Assembly: GCA_018136815.1 (NCBI GenBank)
Contig: CM030932.1
Coordinates: 468,014 to 532,013, forward strand
From: Isochrysis galbana
Lineage: Eukaryota; Haptophyta; Isochrysidales; Isochrysidaceae
Length of the DNA stretch: 64,000 nt
Direction of reading: 5' to 3'
Shown here: positions 1 through 10,958 of the stretch, one piece after another
Layout: every line of letters begins with the position of its first letter
Numbering within the stretch: position 1 is the stretch's first letter
Notes under the pieces: generated by a model
Database searches by the model: none
The model's input: only the letters and a program-made list of their open reading frames with translations
What the model was told of the DNA's origin: nothing
Translations under genes and position numbers: made by a program

Positions 1-189
1 CACCATTCCCATTCCCTCAGCAATACCAAGTTTATTTGTGACATACTTCACGGGGCGTCGGGTCAAATCACATTTTGTCCTTGAAATGTGTTAGAGCAAG
101 GCTCATCTCACTCTTGGAGATGGCCTGCGAGGGCGCGCCGGCAGCTAGCGCGGAATGCGGTTCTTGTGGGGAGCTCATGGAGCTTTCCT

Positions 190-518
190 CGGGGGTGACT
201 ACGGGCACCGGATTGAACACCAAAAGGCAAGTAATTGAACTCGTACTTGCCGCGATGAGTAGTGAACGCGGTGATATGTTTATCGGACTCTTTGATCGGT
301 ATACCCCAGAAACCAGATGCTAGGTCCAGGGTGCAAAGGAATAGAGAATCGAGGTTGCCTTGGCGGGACGACAATCGGTCGATGGCTTCTACCGTGAGGG
401 GAAGAGGGCTGTCCTCTAGACGAAGCTTGGAGTTGACGTCGCGATAATCTACGCAGAAACGTACGGAGCCATCCTTCTTAGTGACTAGCACGACTCGAGA
501 GGCCCACGACGAATTTGA
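190..518 (-). pseudogene. Ty3/gypsy-type reverse transcriptase fragment
   Basis: The minus strand encodes the N-terminal part of an LTR-retrotransposon reverse transcriptase. Visible landmarks in order are SSWASRVVLVTKKDGS, RFCVDYRDVNSK, a PLP motif, LDLASGFWGIPI, the TAF stretch (HITAFTTHRGKYEFNYLPFG), and the PFG block that normally precedes the catalytic YxDD region. After PFGVQ the family-typical continuation is lost and the frame runs into unrelated sequence, so the YxDD, RNase H and integrase parts are absent. No LTRs are visible. This is a relic of a plant/algal-type gypsy element, recognised from family motifs. Bases 1-60 share a short stretch (CCCTCAGCAAYACCAAGTTT) with 31565-31590, suggesting a related fragment there. 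Confidence 0.8.
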
Positions 519-522
519 TTTC

Positions 523-562
523 CTAAAAAAAAAAATCTGAAGATTATGGGCTACACACCTAC
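523..562 (-). other. Short intron-like sequence next to the RT fragment
   Basis: On the minus strand a GTAGGTGTGTAG start is followed by CTTCAG, a run of about 11 T and a terminal AG directly before the conserved KSNSSWAS coding block. A related sequence occurs as a 49-bp insertion at 54589-54637. It could be a very short intron or a tiny insertion element; splicing is not proven. Confidence 0.3.
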
Positions 563-677
563 CGTCTACAGGACTCTCCCCCTCTATCTCCATCGCCCTT
601 ATCTTCCCTCTCTCCACCTCCTCCCCTGCCCCCCTTCTTTCCTTTTCCTTTGGTTTCCGGGGTCCGACCTCGGTGCA

Positions 678-1200
678 CTACCGGAGGTCTGGTTTGGAGT
701 GTGGTGTTTGGGCAGGGGGTGTCTCCCCGTTACAGTCTTCTCTCTTGCCTCTGTCTCCTCTGGTGGGGGTCCAAAGCTGCTTCCTCCACTGTTTGTTTTG
801 ATGCGACATTTCCCCAATGGGGTCCTGTCTTGTATGGTGCCGGGCCGGCCCCTCGCGCCGGAGCACGAGGGCGGTAACACGGCTGTGTAGGGTCCCGGCC
901 CGGAGGCCTTCCCTATGGAATCGTCCCTCTGGTGGTTTGTGGCTGGTGTGGCTGTGAGATGTGTTGGGGGTGTGTTGCATGCTGGCTGGTGTCAGCATGG
1001 AGGCTTTGCCCATGTCGTTCATGGTGATGCGCGGGCGCGGCCCGCCGGCTCCTGTGCCCACCTGACTGGGAGGGTCGTCCCGGCGCGGTCGCTTTGGCGA
1101 CAGCGGCGTGTCCGTGAGCTCTTCGTCCATCATGGCGAGGGCAGCGGCAGCGAGAGCGGGCGGCGGCGCGCGCTCCATGACCCTATCGTTTTAACGATAG
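678..1200 (-). mobile_element. MERA-type retroposon head, diverged copy (minus)
   Basis: The 18-bp perfect palindrome CTATCGTTTTAACGATAG (1183-1200) sits just upstream, on the minus strand, of an ATG at 1178-1176 that opens MERAPPP. The 166-codon frame continues with an acidic stretch and a basic KRPRR cluster, then low-complexity P/S/T/H-rich sequence. The palindrome plus ATGGAGCGCGC is the 5' module shared with the copies at 11966, 19601, 46553, 54341, 54741, 58200 and 58507. The body beyond the first residues does not match the full-length MERA copies, so this is either a diverged relative or a different element carrying the same head. Confidence 0.55.
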
Positions 1201-1394
1201 TTGTGGCCGCCACCACCAGAGACTCAATTAATCTCTCCTACTTGGAGACCGGCACTCCAACTATCGCGGTGCTGCGGAAAGCGCAAGACGACGACGATGA
1301 TTGTCGCGCACTTGCCTTGGCCGTCACCAGCGCGTTGCCTGCTTCCGGCCTCTTAATAGAATCTATTAGAAGCCTATTGTCCCATCTGGGCTGG

Positions 1395-1834
1395 GAAGCA
1401 CCCCATGCCTCTGTTTCCCAACTTGTTGACACACTTGTTCAAGCACCAATAATTTCGACTCAAGACAAGAGGGAGGACATGTCTTGAGGCGGCGTCGCTG
1501 CCCATGCCTAGCGCAAGGGTATAGCGCCCCCACTCAGACATCTCCTTCCCCACAGCTCCTCTCTGAGGAGTTGCTCCTCTCCCTACCATTAGGCCCCCTT
1601 GCCTGCGAGACCAGAACAGGATCCTGGCGTAGGGGGCTGTCTGAGTGTGGAGGGAGGGGCGCTCTGGCTAGCGCAGGTAGAAAGCTATTGAGGAGCTGGG
1701 TGGCATAAGGGGGGAAGGGTGCTTGCGCTTGCCGCGGCAGGGTGTCCTGTCTTGAGTGAGCGCTAGTCCCGTTCCCGTTCCTTTGCCGCGCCGCGACCCA
1801 TAAAAATTTGTTAAAAATTAAAAATTAGGTACCG
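1395..1834 (+). mobile_element. 5'-truncated MERA retroposon, 3' part
   Basis: From CATGCCTCTGTTTCCC onward this matches the second half of the MERA copies at 46550-47687 and 53236-54375, including the CTTGAGGCGGCGTCGCTGCC block, the region encoding SAGRKL..SWVA, and the A/T-rich tail CCATAAAAATTTG. The roughly 200-bp direct repeats of the full copies are deleted here: sequence jumps from CACACTTGTT to CAAGCACCAA. 5' truncation with a kept A-rich 3' tail is typical of target-primed reverse transcription. A clear target-site duplication was not found. Confidence 0.65.
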
Positions 1835-2998
1835 GACTATCCATATAGCTTGGAGCGCACGCGTGTGTTAGGCCATAGGCCATAGGAAGTAGGCCGATCC
1901 CCAGTAGGGGCCCGTCCTCCTTCTTCCCCACTCTCGGGTATGTTGGAAAGGTTATCCATTTTCTACCCTCTTGCGAGGATCCTAACTCGTCCGCCCGTGG
2001 CCGGGGGGACCTATCCCATAATAAGGTTTGAACGTCGGAGTCTACCGCCTCCGTTTAGGTGTGAAAATAAAAAGACACGACTTCGACTCTGCAGTCGCTC
2101 TGCGAGTCTCTCTCGCTCTCTCTTGCTCCGTCCTCGCTCTCTCTCTTCGGCCGACGAGAGGAAGTTCCCTACGAAATGCTTCTCCGGTCCCACGATCTCA
2201 TATTTGATATTAGATATTCGCCCGGTCACTACCTCTTTCTAGCCACTATTCCCCACCTCCCCTTGGGTGTCCAAGGAGTCCGCAGGCGGAGCGTCGGCCG
2301 CCGCCCTCTCCGTCGCAGCAGCAGTGGGGGCCGTCGCCGGCGGCGGCGGCGGCGGTGGGGCCGACGGCGGCGGCAACGGCGGCGGCGGCGGCGGCGCAGA
2401 GAGCGCCAAACGGCTCTCGTCCCTCTTCCCCTTCCCCTTCCCCTTCCCCGCCGCCCCCCGCCGCCCCCTTCCCGTTTCCCGCCCCCTTTCCCGCGCCCTT
2501 CCCCCCCCCGCCGCCTTCCCGGGGCGCGGGGGGGGGGGGCAGGGCGGGCGCGGCGCGGCGCGGCGGCGGGGGGCGGGCGGGGGGGGGGGGGAGGGAGAGA
2601 GGAGAGAGAGGGAGAGAAGAGAGAATAGTAGAGGGAGAGAAGAGAAGAGAGAATAGTAGAGGGAGAGAAGAGAAGAGAGGGAGAGAAGAGAAGAGAGGGA
2701 GAGAAGAGAGAGAAGAGAGAGAGGGGAGAGAGAGAAGAGAAGAGAAGAGGGAGAGAAGAGAAGAGAAGAGGGAGGGAGGAGAGAGAGAACAGAAGAGAAG
2801 AGAGGAGAGAGAGAAGAGAGGAGAGAGAAGAGAAGAGAGAGAAGAGGGGAGGTGGCGCAGTTCCCCCCCCCCGCGCCCCTTCTTCCCTCTCTCTCTCCTT
2901 GTTCCCCCCCCCTCTCTCTCCCCCTTTGGATCTCTCCCCTCGCCAGATCGCGCCTCTCTCCTCTCTCTCTCCCGCCTCCCCTCTCCCCCACTCCCGCA
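1835..2998. other. Intergenic and upstream region of the LRR-GT49 gene
   Basis: No gene was recognised. The first part (1850-2240) is mixed sequence. 2290-2560 is a GGC/CCG-rich stretch, 2590-2850 is nearly pure GA-rich purine sequence, and 2860-2998 is CT-rich and ends at the start codon. The CT-rich part probably forms promoter or 5' UTR. Long reading frames here exist only because the repeats lack stop codons. Confidence 0.6.
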
Positions 2999-5900
2999 AT
3001 GGGAGCCTGCTTCTCCTCCTCTCCGGAGCGCACCGCGCTGCTCCTCCGCCTCGACGACGGCTCCACCCTCCGACTGCCGCTCTCTGCGCTCCCGCTCCTC
3101 CCCACAGAGCCTCCGCCCTACCTCGCTGGGCCGCTCTGCCGCTTCGGGCTCTCACAGGTGAGAGAGAGAGGGGGGGGGGGGAGAGGGAGAGGGAGAGGGA
3201 GGGAGGGAGGGAGGGAAGGAGGGCGAGAGGGGGCGGGGAGGGGGGCGGGCGGGGGGAGGCGTCGGACAGCAGGCGACGCCCCCCCTCAACCCGCCACGCG
3301 AGTGCGGCTGGAGGGAGCACCCGGCGGGCCACAGGCCTTGCTCTGCTCCTCTCCTCGTGCGGCGCTGCGACACGTACCTCTCCACCCCCATCCCACTCTG
3401 CTCACGGCCCGCCGCCCGCCGCCCCCTCTTCCCCGCAGCCATGCGGCACCAAGCCGCTCTCGCCCGCCGACCTCAAGATGGTCGGCAAGGCGCTGCGCAA
3501 GGACGAGCTCTACCACGGGGGTGAGCAGTGCCTCTTTGCGGCGTGGGGCGCGCTCGCAGGCAAGCCGGCCGTGCTCGTGCTCACCTCGCTCGGCCGGCTC
3601 TTCGCCGTGGGCGGCGGCAAGGTGCTCGACTCGGTACATGTGGTGCAGCTCGCCTCAGCGAGGCTGAGCGGCGAGGGCGAGCTGCTGCTCCGGCTGCAGC
3701 AGGGCGGGGGCGGGGGCTGGCAGGTGTCCACCTCCCCCGCCGCCGCCGCCGCCCTCCAGCAGATGGTGTGGGTCGCGCACTCGCTCGCCGAGGGCGAGCT
3801 GCGGCTGGGCCACAACATGGCCCGCCTGCCGATGCACCTGCTGCCTCCCGCCGCCGAAGCGGACGGCAACCTGCACGCCGCTTACACCATGCACGCCAAC
3901 GCGCTCGGGCTGGCCGAGCCGGAGGAGGTGCTGCGGAACGCGGACGGCGCGGGTGAGGTGGTGACGACCGCCCTTCAGTGCGTGCGCCGCTGGGCGGCGG
4001 TGGCCGAGGTGGACGCGTCCGAGTGGAAGCCCGCGGCGCTCGGCGCGCTCGCGCGAGCGCTCGCGCGCAACGACCGCTTCATCGGCTTCCGGCTCGCCGA
4101 CGCGCCCTTCGGCGCCGCGCTCGCCGAGCTCGCGCCGATGCTCGCCTCCAACCGGCGGCTCGTCGCGCTCGAGCTGACGGGCGTCGGCGGCGAGCCGGCC
4201 GCGCTCGGCGCGCTGGGCGACGCGCTCGCCACCAACGCGCACTGCTTGCTCTCGGTCCTCGACCTCTCCCGCAACGAGCTGGGTGACGCGGGCGCCCTCC
4301 GCCTCGCTGCCGGCCTCGCAGCGCTGCGGCCGGGCCTGCTCGCCGAGCTTCGGCTCGAGCGCTGCGCGATGGGCGAGGATGGCGTCGTTGCGCTGCTGGG
4401 CGCGCTCCGGAGGCAGCGCAACCTGCTGCAGCTGCGGCTCGGCGACAATGCCGTCGGCGTTCGGCGCGGCTCGGACGCGCTTGCCGAGCTGCTCCCCGAC
4501 GTGCCCAAGCTGGAGGAGCTCGGCCTCGGCCACACGCACGTCGACCCGGACGTCGCGCTCGGCCCGCTCAGCGACAGCGACGGCAGGGCGGCGCCGCTCG
4601 GCGCCCTGGGCGTGCTTGAGCTCGACGGGCTGCCGTGGTCGGGGGCCGTGCTCAACGCGCTCGGTCGTTGCGGGATGGCGCTCCGTCGCCTCTCGCTCGC
4701 GGGCGGCGCGCAGCGAACCGAGCCGGCCACGCGGGGCAGCTTCCTCGCCGCGCTTACGGCGGCCGCCGGCACGCGGCCTGAGCTCGAGCTCGATCTCTCG
4801 ACCGACGTCGGGCCGGTGGCGCTGGCGAGTGAGCTGGCCGCGGCACTCGAGGCGGCCGGTAGCGGCCACGTCCCCTCGCTCAGGCTGAGCACGGGCGGCC
4901 GACTCGGCGATGTCGCGCTCGCCTCGCTCCTCGCAGCCTACGTCCGCGCGGCGGCCGCCGCAGCCGCGGCAGGCCGCCCAGCCGCCCGGCTCCTCGATCT
5001 CTCACTCGCCGTGCCGCCGCCCGCCTCGGTCATCTCGGCGGCCGGGCTCACTGACGAGTACGCGCTTGCGATGTTCGACCAGCTCGCGGGCGCGGTGGAG
5101 AGCGGTGGCGGCGCCGGCATCGTGGGTGCGCTCGCCAGATGGGGGCTCACACTCCCCCCCGGCACTGAGGAGGCTGCCGCGCGCCGCGTGGCGGCGGTAC
5201 GCGCGCTCGTCGAGCTGGTGCGCGGCGAGGGCGCGCCCGCCGCGCTTCGGCTCGCGGGCGGCTTCACATCGCGCGCCGCGGCGGCCCAGGCGCCCGCCTT
5301 TGGCCCGCAGCTCGGCGACCTCTTCCGCTTCGGTCTCACGCACCCGGCATGCGCCCTGACCGAACTCGACGTGGCGGGCAACCGGCTGGGCGACGAGGCG
5401 CTCGGTGCGCTTGGCAGCGCGCTCAAGGCGAACCGGACTCTCACGGCTCTATCGCTCGACAACAATGGCGCGACCGTTGATGGCCTCAAGCCCATCTCGC
5501 TTGCGCTCAAGGGCAACAAAAAGGTGGTGACGCTGCCGCTGCCCGACGACGACCTCGCCGCCGCCCTCGAGGCGCAGGCCAACGCGTACAAGGCGTCGCT
5601 CGTGCGCGAGCTCAACGCGCGCGCCACCGTCAAGTCGGCCTACATGCGCGGTGGCTACGTCAACCACCGGCGCAAGGAGGAGGGGCTCGCGGCGCTCAAG
5701 GCGGCCAAGCAGGAGCAAGCGCGCGCGCGCGTCGCCAAGGACAAGCTGCGCACCGTCGCCGCGACACTCGGTGCACTCGTCGCGCGCAACCAAGAGGTGG
5801 CGACGCTCAAGCGCGCGGGCAAGGACGCGCGCGCCGAGTCGAAGCTCGCCGAGCGCGCGTCGAAGGCGGCGGCCAAGGCCAAGGCGCGCGCGGCCGCGTT

Positions 5901-8900
5901 GCGTGAGAAGCAAAAGGCCAAGGTGTGGCTCGCGCGTCACCGACTGCTCGACGCATGGACAGCGCACGCCAAGGCGCTCGCGCGGCAGGGCCACGACGGC
6001 CGTTGGTACACTGCGTGGCACGCCAAGTGGGGCAAGCCGTACCTCAACCCCGCCGGCCTCGCTTCGGTCCTCCGCGCGATGCCGCTCGAGCAGAAGGAGC
6101 AGTGGGCCAGCCTCGTCGACCAGGCCGAGGACGCCTTCGCCGCTGAGGAGGGGCTCGACGCGCAGGTGCAGGCCCTGCTCAACGAAGAGCGCCAGCACCG
6201 CGCGCAGGCCGAGTTCCATTCGGCCGAGGTGCAGTACTATGGCATGCTCGCCAAGCGCGACCCGGCGGCAGTGGCGCAGAAGCCGGCCGAACCGGGCATC
6301 CTCCCGAACCGCCCGCCGGGCAAGGAGCGGCCCGGCCAGTTTGGGCACGGCCCCTACACCAACTGGGCGGCACGCTACCGGTGGATCACCGGCGAGCTGC
6401 AGGGCGCCATCCGGAGCGAGCCGCCCGCCGACTACAAGTGGCGTGCCGTTGCCGCCGAGGCGCGGGCACGCGAGGTGGCGGCCGAAGCGGCGCCAATGGT
6501 TACCTACCCGCCGGCCAAGCCGGTCGAGGCGACGGCCTCTGTCGCGATGGGCGTGCCCGTCGTCGAGGGCGCCGCTGCCACCACGTACGGCGCCGATGGC
6601 GCGCCGCTTGGTCTGCCCTACCCCGCCAAGCCCCCCAAGGACTCGGTCTACGCAGCGCCAGTCGCGTCGGCGCCCGAGGCCGGCGGCAAGCCCGAGCCGC
6701 CGCGGCCTAAGTTTGAGCCACAGCTCGCCACGCCCTTGGCGCCTGCCGGTGAGCGTACCGTCGCGGTCATCGTGCCGCAAGGCGTCATGCCCGGCCAGAT
6801 GATGCAGCTGCGACTGCCCGATGGCGGCATGGTGCAGTGCCAGGTGCCCGCCGGCGCCCAGCCTGGCGCACAGATCCAGCTGCGAGTGCCCACTCCTTCC
6901 ACCCCGACGTCTGCGCCGGCGGCCGCGCCGCCGCCCACCGAGGCGGCGCTTGAGCCATACCGGCCGCCGCAGCACAAGCAATACACCTACTCGACACGCA
7001 ATGGCCAGTATTACGCCGATGACGACTACATGCAGAGCGGCTTCGACGGGCTTGGGGCGTACCACTCGTACAACACGTACCGACGCGACCGCACCGTCAT
7101 GCGCGGCCGGCCGTACCAGTACCGCCACTACTCAGTGAGTCGCCGCATGCTGTGCCACAGCGCTATGCCACAGCACGCCCCGCGCCGTAGGGTGACCCAG
7201 CGTTAGGCGACCGATCCTACACCCGCCCCCCCCCCCCCCCCCCCTCTTGTCCTATGCCCGCCCCCGTGCGCCTCGTCCTTATGCCCCACCCCGTCTCGCT
7301 TGTTAACACATTGCCCACTGCCACTGTGCCGCAGCACACCTACTACCATTACGACCCCTTCTTCTTTGGGCTGCCCTACTATGGACTTGGCTACCACTAT
7401 GGCTGGGGTTACGGCTACGGCTACGGCTACGGCTACTACGGCTACGGCCACGGCTACGGCCACGGCTACGGCGATGGCTACAATGAAGGCTACCAAGACG
7501 GAGCCGAGGATCAAGAGGCGGCTGACGCTGACGAGGGCGCCGACGGCGCTGACGCGGACGTACTCGACCCGGTGGGTGACGCCTATGGAGAGGACACGCC
7601 ACTCGACCTCGAGGCAGCCGACCCGGCCGACCTAGGCGAGGCCGAGGGGGCCGAACTCGACGAAGGCGCCGAAGACGCCGAGGCCGAGATGGGCGATGAG
7701 GCGGATGCCGTCGACATGTACGCTGGCGCGGGCCCTCGCGATCTGCCCGACGGCAGGCGGCGGCGAGGCGGCGGCGGGACAGCGGCTCCATCGCTGACCG
7801 TCGCCGAGAGCCGCCGGTACGCCGAACTCGCACGCCTCTCCGCCGGCGACCACGTCTCCAGCGTACTTTCGAGGCTCGAGTCCGAGTGGGCGCGCGCGAT
7901 CGCGCGCGCTGAGGATGAGGTGCTCGGCCCGCTCCGTCCGCTCACCTATGCCTCGACGCGCTGGGCTTTGCCCGCTTCACCGCCTACGGCGCCCGTAACC
8001 CTAGTGACGCAGTGCTCGCTCGACCGGCTGCCGCGGCTACGCATGGCGGCCGAGGCGTGGAGCGGGCCTGTCTCGGCTGCCGTCTACGTGCCCGCGCCCA
8101 AGGGCAGTGTGCAGGCGGCGGCCGCCGAGGAGATGCTGCGCGACGAGCTTGATGCGCTCGGTCCACGTGCGGCCGCCCAGCTCACGATCGTGCTTCTTTA
8201 TATGCCGGCCCCCGCGGGCCAACATGCCGGCGCGCCGGCGCCGCCCTTGCCAGGTTCGGCCGCTGAGTATGACGCGCTCTACCCGATCAATGCGCTGCGC
8301 AACCTCGCGCTCGACGGTGCGCCAACTGACCTGGTGCTTCTCCTCGACGTCGACTTCGTGCCGAGCGCTGGGCTGTTGCGCGACCTCATGCACTCGGGCG
8401 CGCTGGGCGCCGTCGCTAGCTCCATCACGGCACTCGTTCTCCCCGCATTTGAGGTGACACCATCGACGCCGCTGCCGCGATCGCAGGCGGCGCTCGCCAG
8501 CCTCGTTCACGCCGGCCTCGCTTCCGCTTTCCATGTGGCGCATTTCCCGCGCGGCCACGCGCCAACCAACACTGCCCGCTGGCTCGCCGCTGCCGCGCCC
8601 TACCATGTGCCATACGAAGAGTATTATGAGCCCTACATAGTCGCCTCGCGCTCCTGGCTACCGCGCTACGACGAGCGCTTCCGTGGTTACGGCATGAACA
8701 AGGTGTCGCATCTATATGCTGTCGCTGCTGCCGGCGCCACCTTCGTCGTGCAACCCGCCCACTTCGTCGTTGCGCATGAGCATGCCAAGTCGGGCGCTTG
8801 GGAGATGTCTGCCGGGCCGGCCGCCAACCCTGCGCATCGCATGCGCATCGCTGCCCTCTACCGGCGGTTCAAGGCGGAGTGCCCGCCCCTCCCGGCGGCG

Positions 8901-9137
8901 CAGATCGAGCGTTCGCGCGCAGAAGCCACCGCCCCGGCTGTTGTCACGCAGGGCAAGCTCTCCACGGCCACTAAACGGGCGGCGCACCAAGACGTTCACC
9001 CCGCTGGCCACGTCAAGCGCGCCTGCCAGCGCTGGCCACTCGGCGCATTTGCCAACGGCGCCCGCCGCGCAGTGCGCGCCAAGGCGCGCCGCGATATGCG
9101 CGGGGTGCCGGCAGGCGTGCGAGCGCCGCGGGTGTGA
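2999..9137 (+). CDS. CARMIL-like LRR protein fused to a GT49 (LARGE-type) glycosyltransferase
   Basis: Three exons are inferred: 2999-3157, 3439-7134 and 7335-9137. Both introns are phase 0 with GTGAGA/GCAG and GTGAGT/GCAG borders, giving 1885 codons. The N-terminus MGACFSS fits an N-myristoylation signal (Gly2, Ser6) with Cys4 as a possible palmitoylation site. A PH-like stretch follows, then leucine-rich repeats at about residues 297-740; the last ones resemble CARMIL/LRRC16. Next come a Lys/Ala-rich helical part (about 770-960), two VPxGxxPGQ-type repeats (about 1160-1206) and a Tyr-rich segment that crosses the second exon junction into a (GY)n/GH run and an acidic linker. The last 330 residues match GT49: PINALRNLAL, DVD at 1623-1625, PAFE, YDERFRGYGMNK and a final HxxH-like HEHAK. 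GT49 enzymes normally sit in the Golgi lumen, which conflicts with a cytosolic myristoylated N-terminus. Two abutting genes remain possible (a stop at 7206 if intron 2 is not spliced), but the Tyr-rich continuity favours one gene. Confidence 0.75.
7135..7334 (+). other. Intron 2 joining the LRR and GT49 halves
   Basis: This is a 200-nt phase-0 intron with GTGAGT at the 5' end and TGCCGCAG at the 3' end, containing a run of more than 15 C. If retained, translation stops at 7204-7206, yielding an LRR-only protein. It is therefore the point at which one or two products would be made. Confidence 0.6.
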
Positions 9138-9682
9138 GTGCTTTTTGGCTCGGCTGACGCCCGCTGAACGCAAGGCAACGCCTGAGGGTATGCGTTGACG
9201 GAGGGTGTCACGTCGACGGAGGGCACGTCTAGCCACTCTCGGCGAGCCATACTGCCTACACCCTCGGCGTCAACAAGACGGCTGCCGCCGCTGAATGCAG
9301 TGATTGTGTGAACGCGCGTGCTATCGTGAAATATACTGCCCGACGCGTGCGCAATGCAATATGTTCATCCCTGGCTTCCGTATAGCCTCGTGCACTTCAT
9401 GCGGTGCTTGCGTGTTGGGCGTCATGGGGGGTGCGTGTGTTTGCATGTCCCTCCACACGACCGTACAACATGCATCCACTCCGTGTGATGTGTAAGAGCA
9501 AAAAAAAACTGAAGATACAGTGTCGCATTCGCGATGTCTCAGAGGCAAAAAGAAATAACAGTAAAAGAAAAACAGTAAAAAGAAACAGAGGAAGAAAGAA
9601 GACGAAGAGTGGAAAAGAAGAGAAAAAAACCCAGAGTATATAGGGCGGTTCTCAGCCCTTCCCATCGGCCCTATGGCTACGT
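9138..9682. other. Intergenic region downstream of the LRR-GT49 gene
   Basis: No gene, RNA or repeat family was recognised. An A-rich stretch lies at 9500-9640 and could include the polyadenylation region of the upstream gene. Confidence 0.5.
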
Positions 9683-9690
9683 AAACTCTC

Positions 9691-9762
9691 GCGTGGCATA
9701 GTGGTTCAACCCACCGCCTCCACCAACCTTTTGCTCTGGGTCGCGAGTTCGAGTCCGGACGG
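9691..9762 (+). other. tRNA-like sequence with Pol III box A and box B
   Basis: TGGCATAGTGG (9694-9704) matches box A and GAGTTCGAGTCC (9745-9756) matches box B at tRNA-like spacing. A second GTTCGAGCCCC follows at 9774. The acceptor and T stems do not pair properly, so this is more likely a degenerate tRNA or the head of a SINE than a working tRNA gene. The copy runs toward the assembly gap. Confidence 0.35.
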
Positions 9763-9812
9763 AGCGCTCTGCAGTTCGAGCCCCGCTCCTTCTCCTCTCC
9801 GCTCTTCTTCTA

Positions 9813-9912
9813 NNNNNNNNNNNNNNNNNNNNNNNNNNNNNNNNNNNNNNNNNNNNNNNNNNNNNNNNNNNNNNNNNNNNNNNNNNNNNNNNNNNNNNNN
9901 NNNNNNNNNNNN
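9813..9912. other. Assembly gap (100 N)
   Basis: Exactly 100 N, the conventional size for a gap of unknown length. It removes the 3' part of the minus-strand gene at 9937-10958. Confidence 0.99.
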
Positions 9913-9936
9913 GCGATTTCCGCCATCGAACCTCAC

Positions 9937-10958
9937 CTTCTCGCTCAGTCGGTTGGTCCTACGCATCCGGTAGAGCCGGTCGATCTCGGCCGACGCCTTC
10001 CACAGTGCGAGGAGCGAGGAGCAAGCCCTCTGCATGAGCCCGTTGATGCACGCCTGATGCAAATCGTGCACTTCCGGAGAAGCCCTACGCCAGTGTGGGT
10101 GAGAGGTGAGCGTCTCGAGGGCGATTCCTGAGGAGTGTGATTGGCTGAGCGGCCTTGCAGAGTACGCCGACGGCGCGGACGGGCAGCCGCATGCTCCGCA
10201 AAGCGCGCGCTGAAGGTGAGAAGGGGGGGCGAAGGGGAGAGAGGGGGAGCAAGAGAGGGAGAGAGTAGGAGAGGGGGGGAGGGAAGGAGGGAGGGAGCTA
10301 CCGAGAAGAGGCGGTGGGGTGGAGGGAGGGAGGGAGGGAGGGAGGGAGAGGGAGGGAGGGAGGGAGGGAGGGAGAGGGAGAGGGAGAGGGAGAGGGAGAG
10401 GGAGAGGGAGAGGGAGAGGGAGAGGGAGAGGGGGAGGGAGAGGGAGAGGGAGAGGGAGAAAGAGAGGGAGAGGGAGAGAGGGAGAGAGGGAGAGGGGGAG
10501 GGGAGGGGGAGGGGGGGAGATGGGGAGAGAGGGGAGAGGGAGAGAGAGGGAGAGGGAGAGAGAGGGAGAGGGAGACAGGGGGAGAGAGCGCGAGGGAGAG
10601 AAAGGGAGAGGAAGGGAGAGGGGGGGGGGGGGGGGGGGGGAGAGAGAGAGGGAGGGAGAGAGAGGGTGAGGGAGAGGGGGGAGAAAGAGGGAGGGAGAGA
10701 GAGGGAGCCGCACCTCTTGAGCCCCTTGAGCTTCTCCGCTTTCTCCTCGTAACTCTCAATCTCCGCATAGGGCAGCTCGACCCCCAGCCCAGTGGGAAGC
10801 CAATCGGTCGAGTCATCGCTCTCCCTCGAATCCGCGCCCCACCAGCCCAGCCCAAACGTCCACCAGCCCACACCCGCCAGCCCAAGCAGCACACAGGCCA
10901 CTGTCGCGCCCACCGCGAGCCACATCTCCCAAGCTCGCGCAGGAGTTTTTTTGTACAC
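9937..10958 (-). CDS. Single-TM protein of unknown function, 3' end lost in gap
   Basis: Exon 1 (10958-10714) encodes [16 protein letters not shown] followed by a hydrophobic, Gly/Trp-rich membrane segment (about residues 13-40) and an acidic tail ending KLKGLKR, with donor GTGCGG. A later exon (10209-9937) begins after CTTCAG and encodes a Cys-containing, mostly helical 91-codon segment ending NRLSEK, with donor GTGAGG; both its ends are phase 0. Exon 1 ends in phase 2, so the two do not join directly. A small unseen exon in the microsatellite intron, or a collapsed repeat in the assembly, must lie between them. The remaining exons lie in or beyond the gap. No family was recognised. The start codon and first ~18 codons are repeated in the tandem array at 10917-11895. 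Confidence 0.5.
10217..10706. repeat. GGGAGA/GGGA microsatellite within an intron
   Basis: Nearly pure purine repeats of GGGAGA, GGGA and GA on the plus strand, including a run of about 20 G. On the minus strand this is a pyrimidine-rich intron of the gene at 9937-10958. Long frames inside it are artefacts. Confidence 0.9.

Noticed and set aside
2229-3332. Long minus-strand frames rich in Ser/Leu/Arg across the GA/CT tract
   Set aside because: Encoded by simple repeats that contain no stop codons. No domain, and they overlap the start of the LRR-GT49 gene.
3655-7128. Long minus-strand frames (404 and 559 codons) opposite the LRR gene
   Set aside because: High third-position GC in the real gene removes stop codons from the opposite strand. 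Their composition is Arg/Ala-rich and matches no family.
7254-7334. A separate GT49 gene starting at the ATG at 7254
   Set aside because: The 27 codons before 7335 lie after a C-run and inside a well-formed phase-0 intron. The Tyr-rich part continues from the upstream exon. Kept only as an alternative.
9691-9762. A functional tRNA gene
   Set aside because: Box A and box B are present, but the T and acceptor stems do not pair and no convincing anticodon arm forms.
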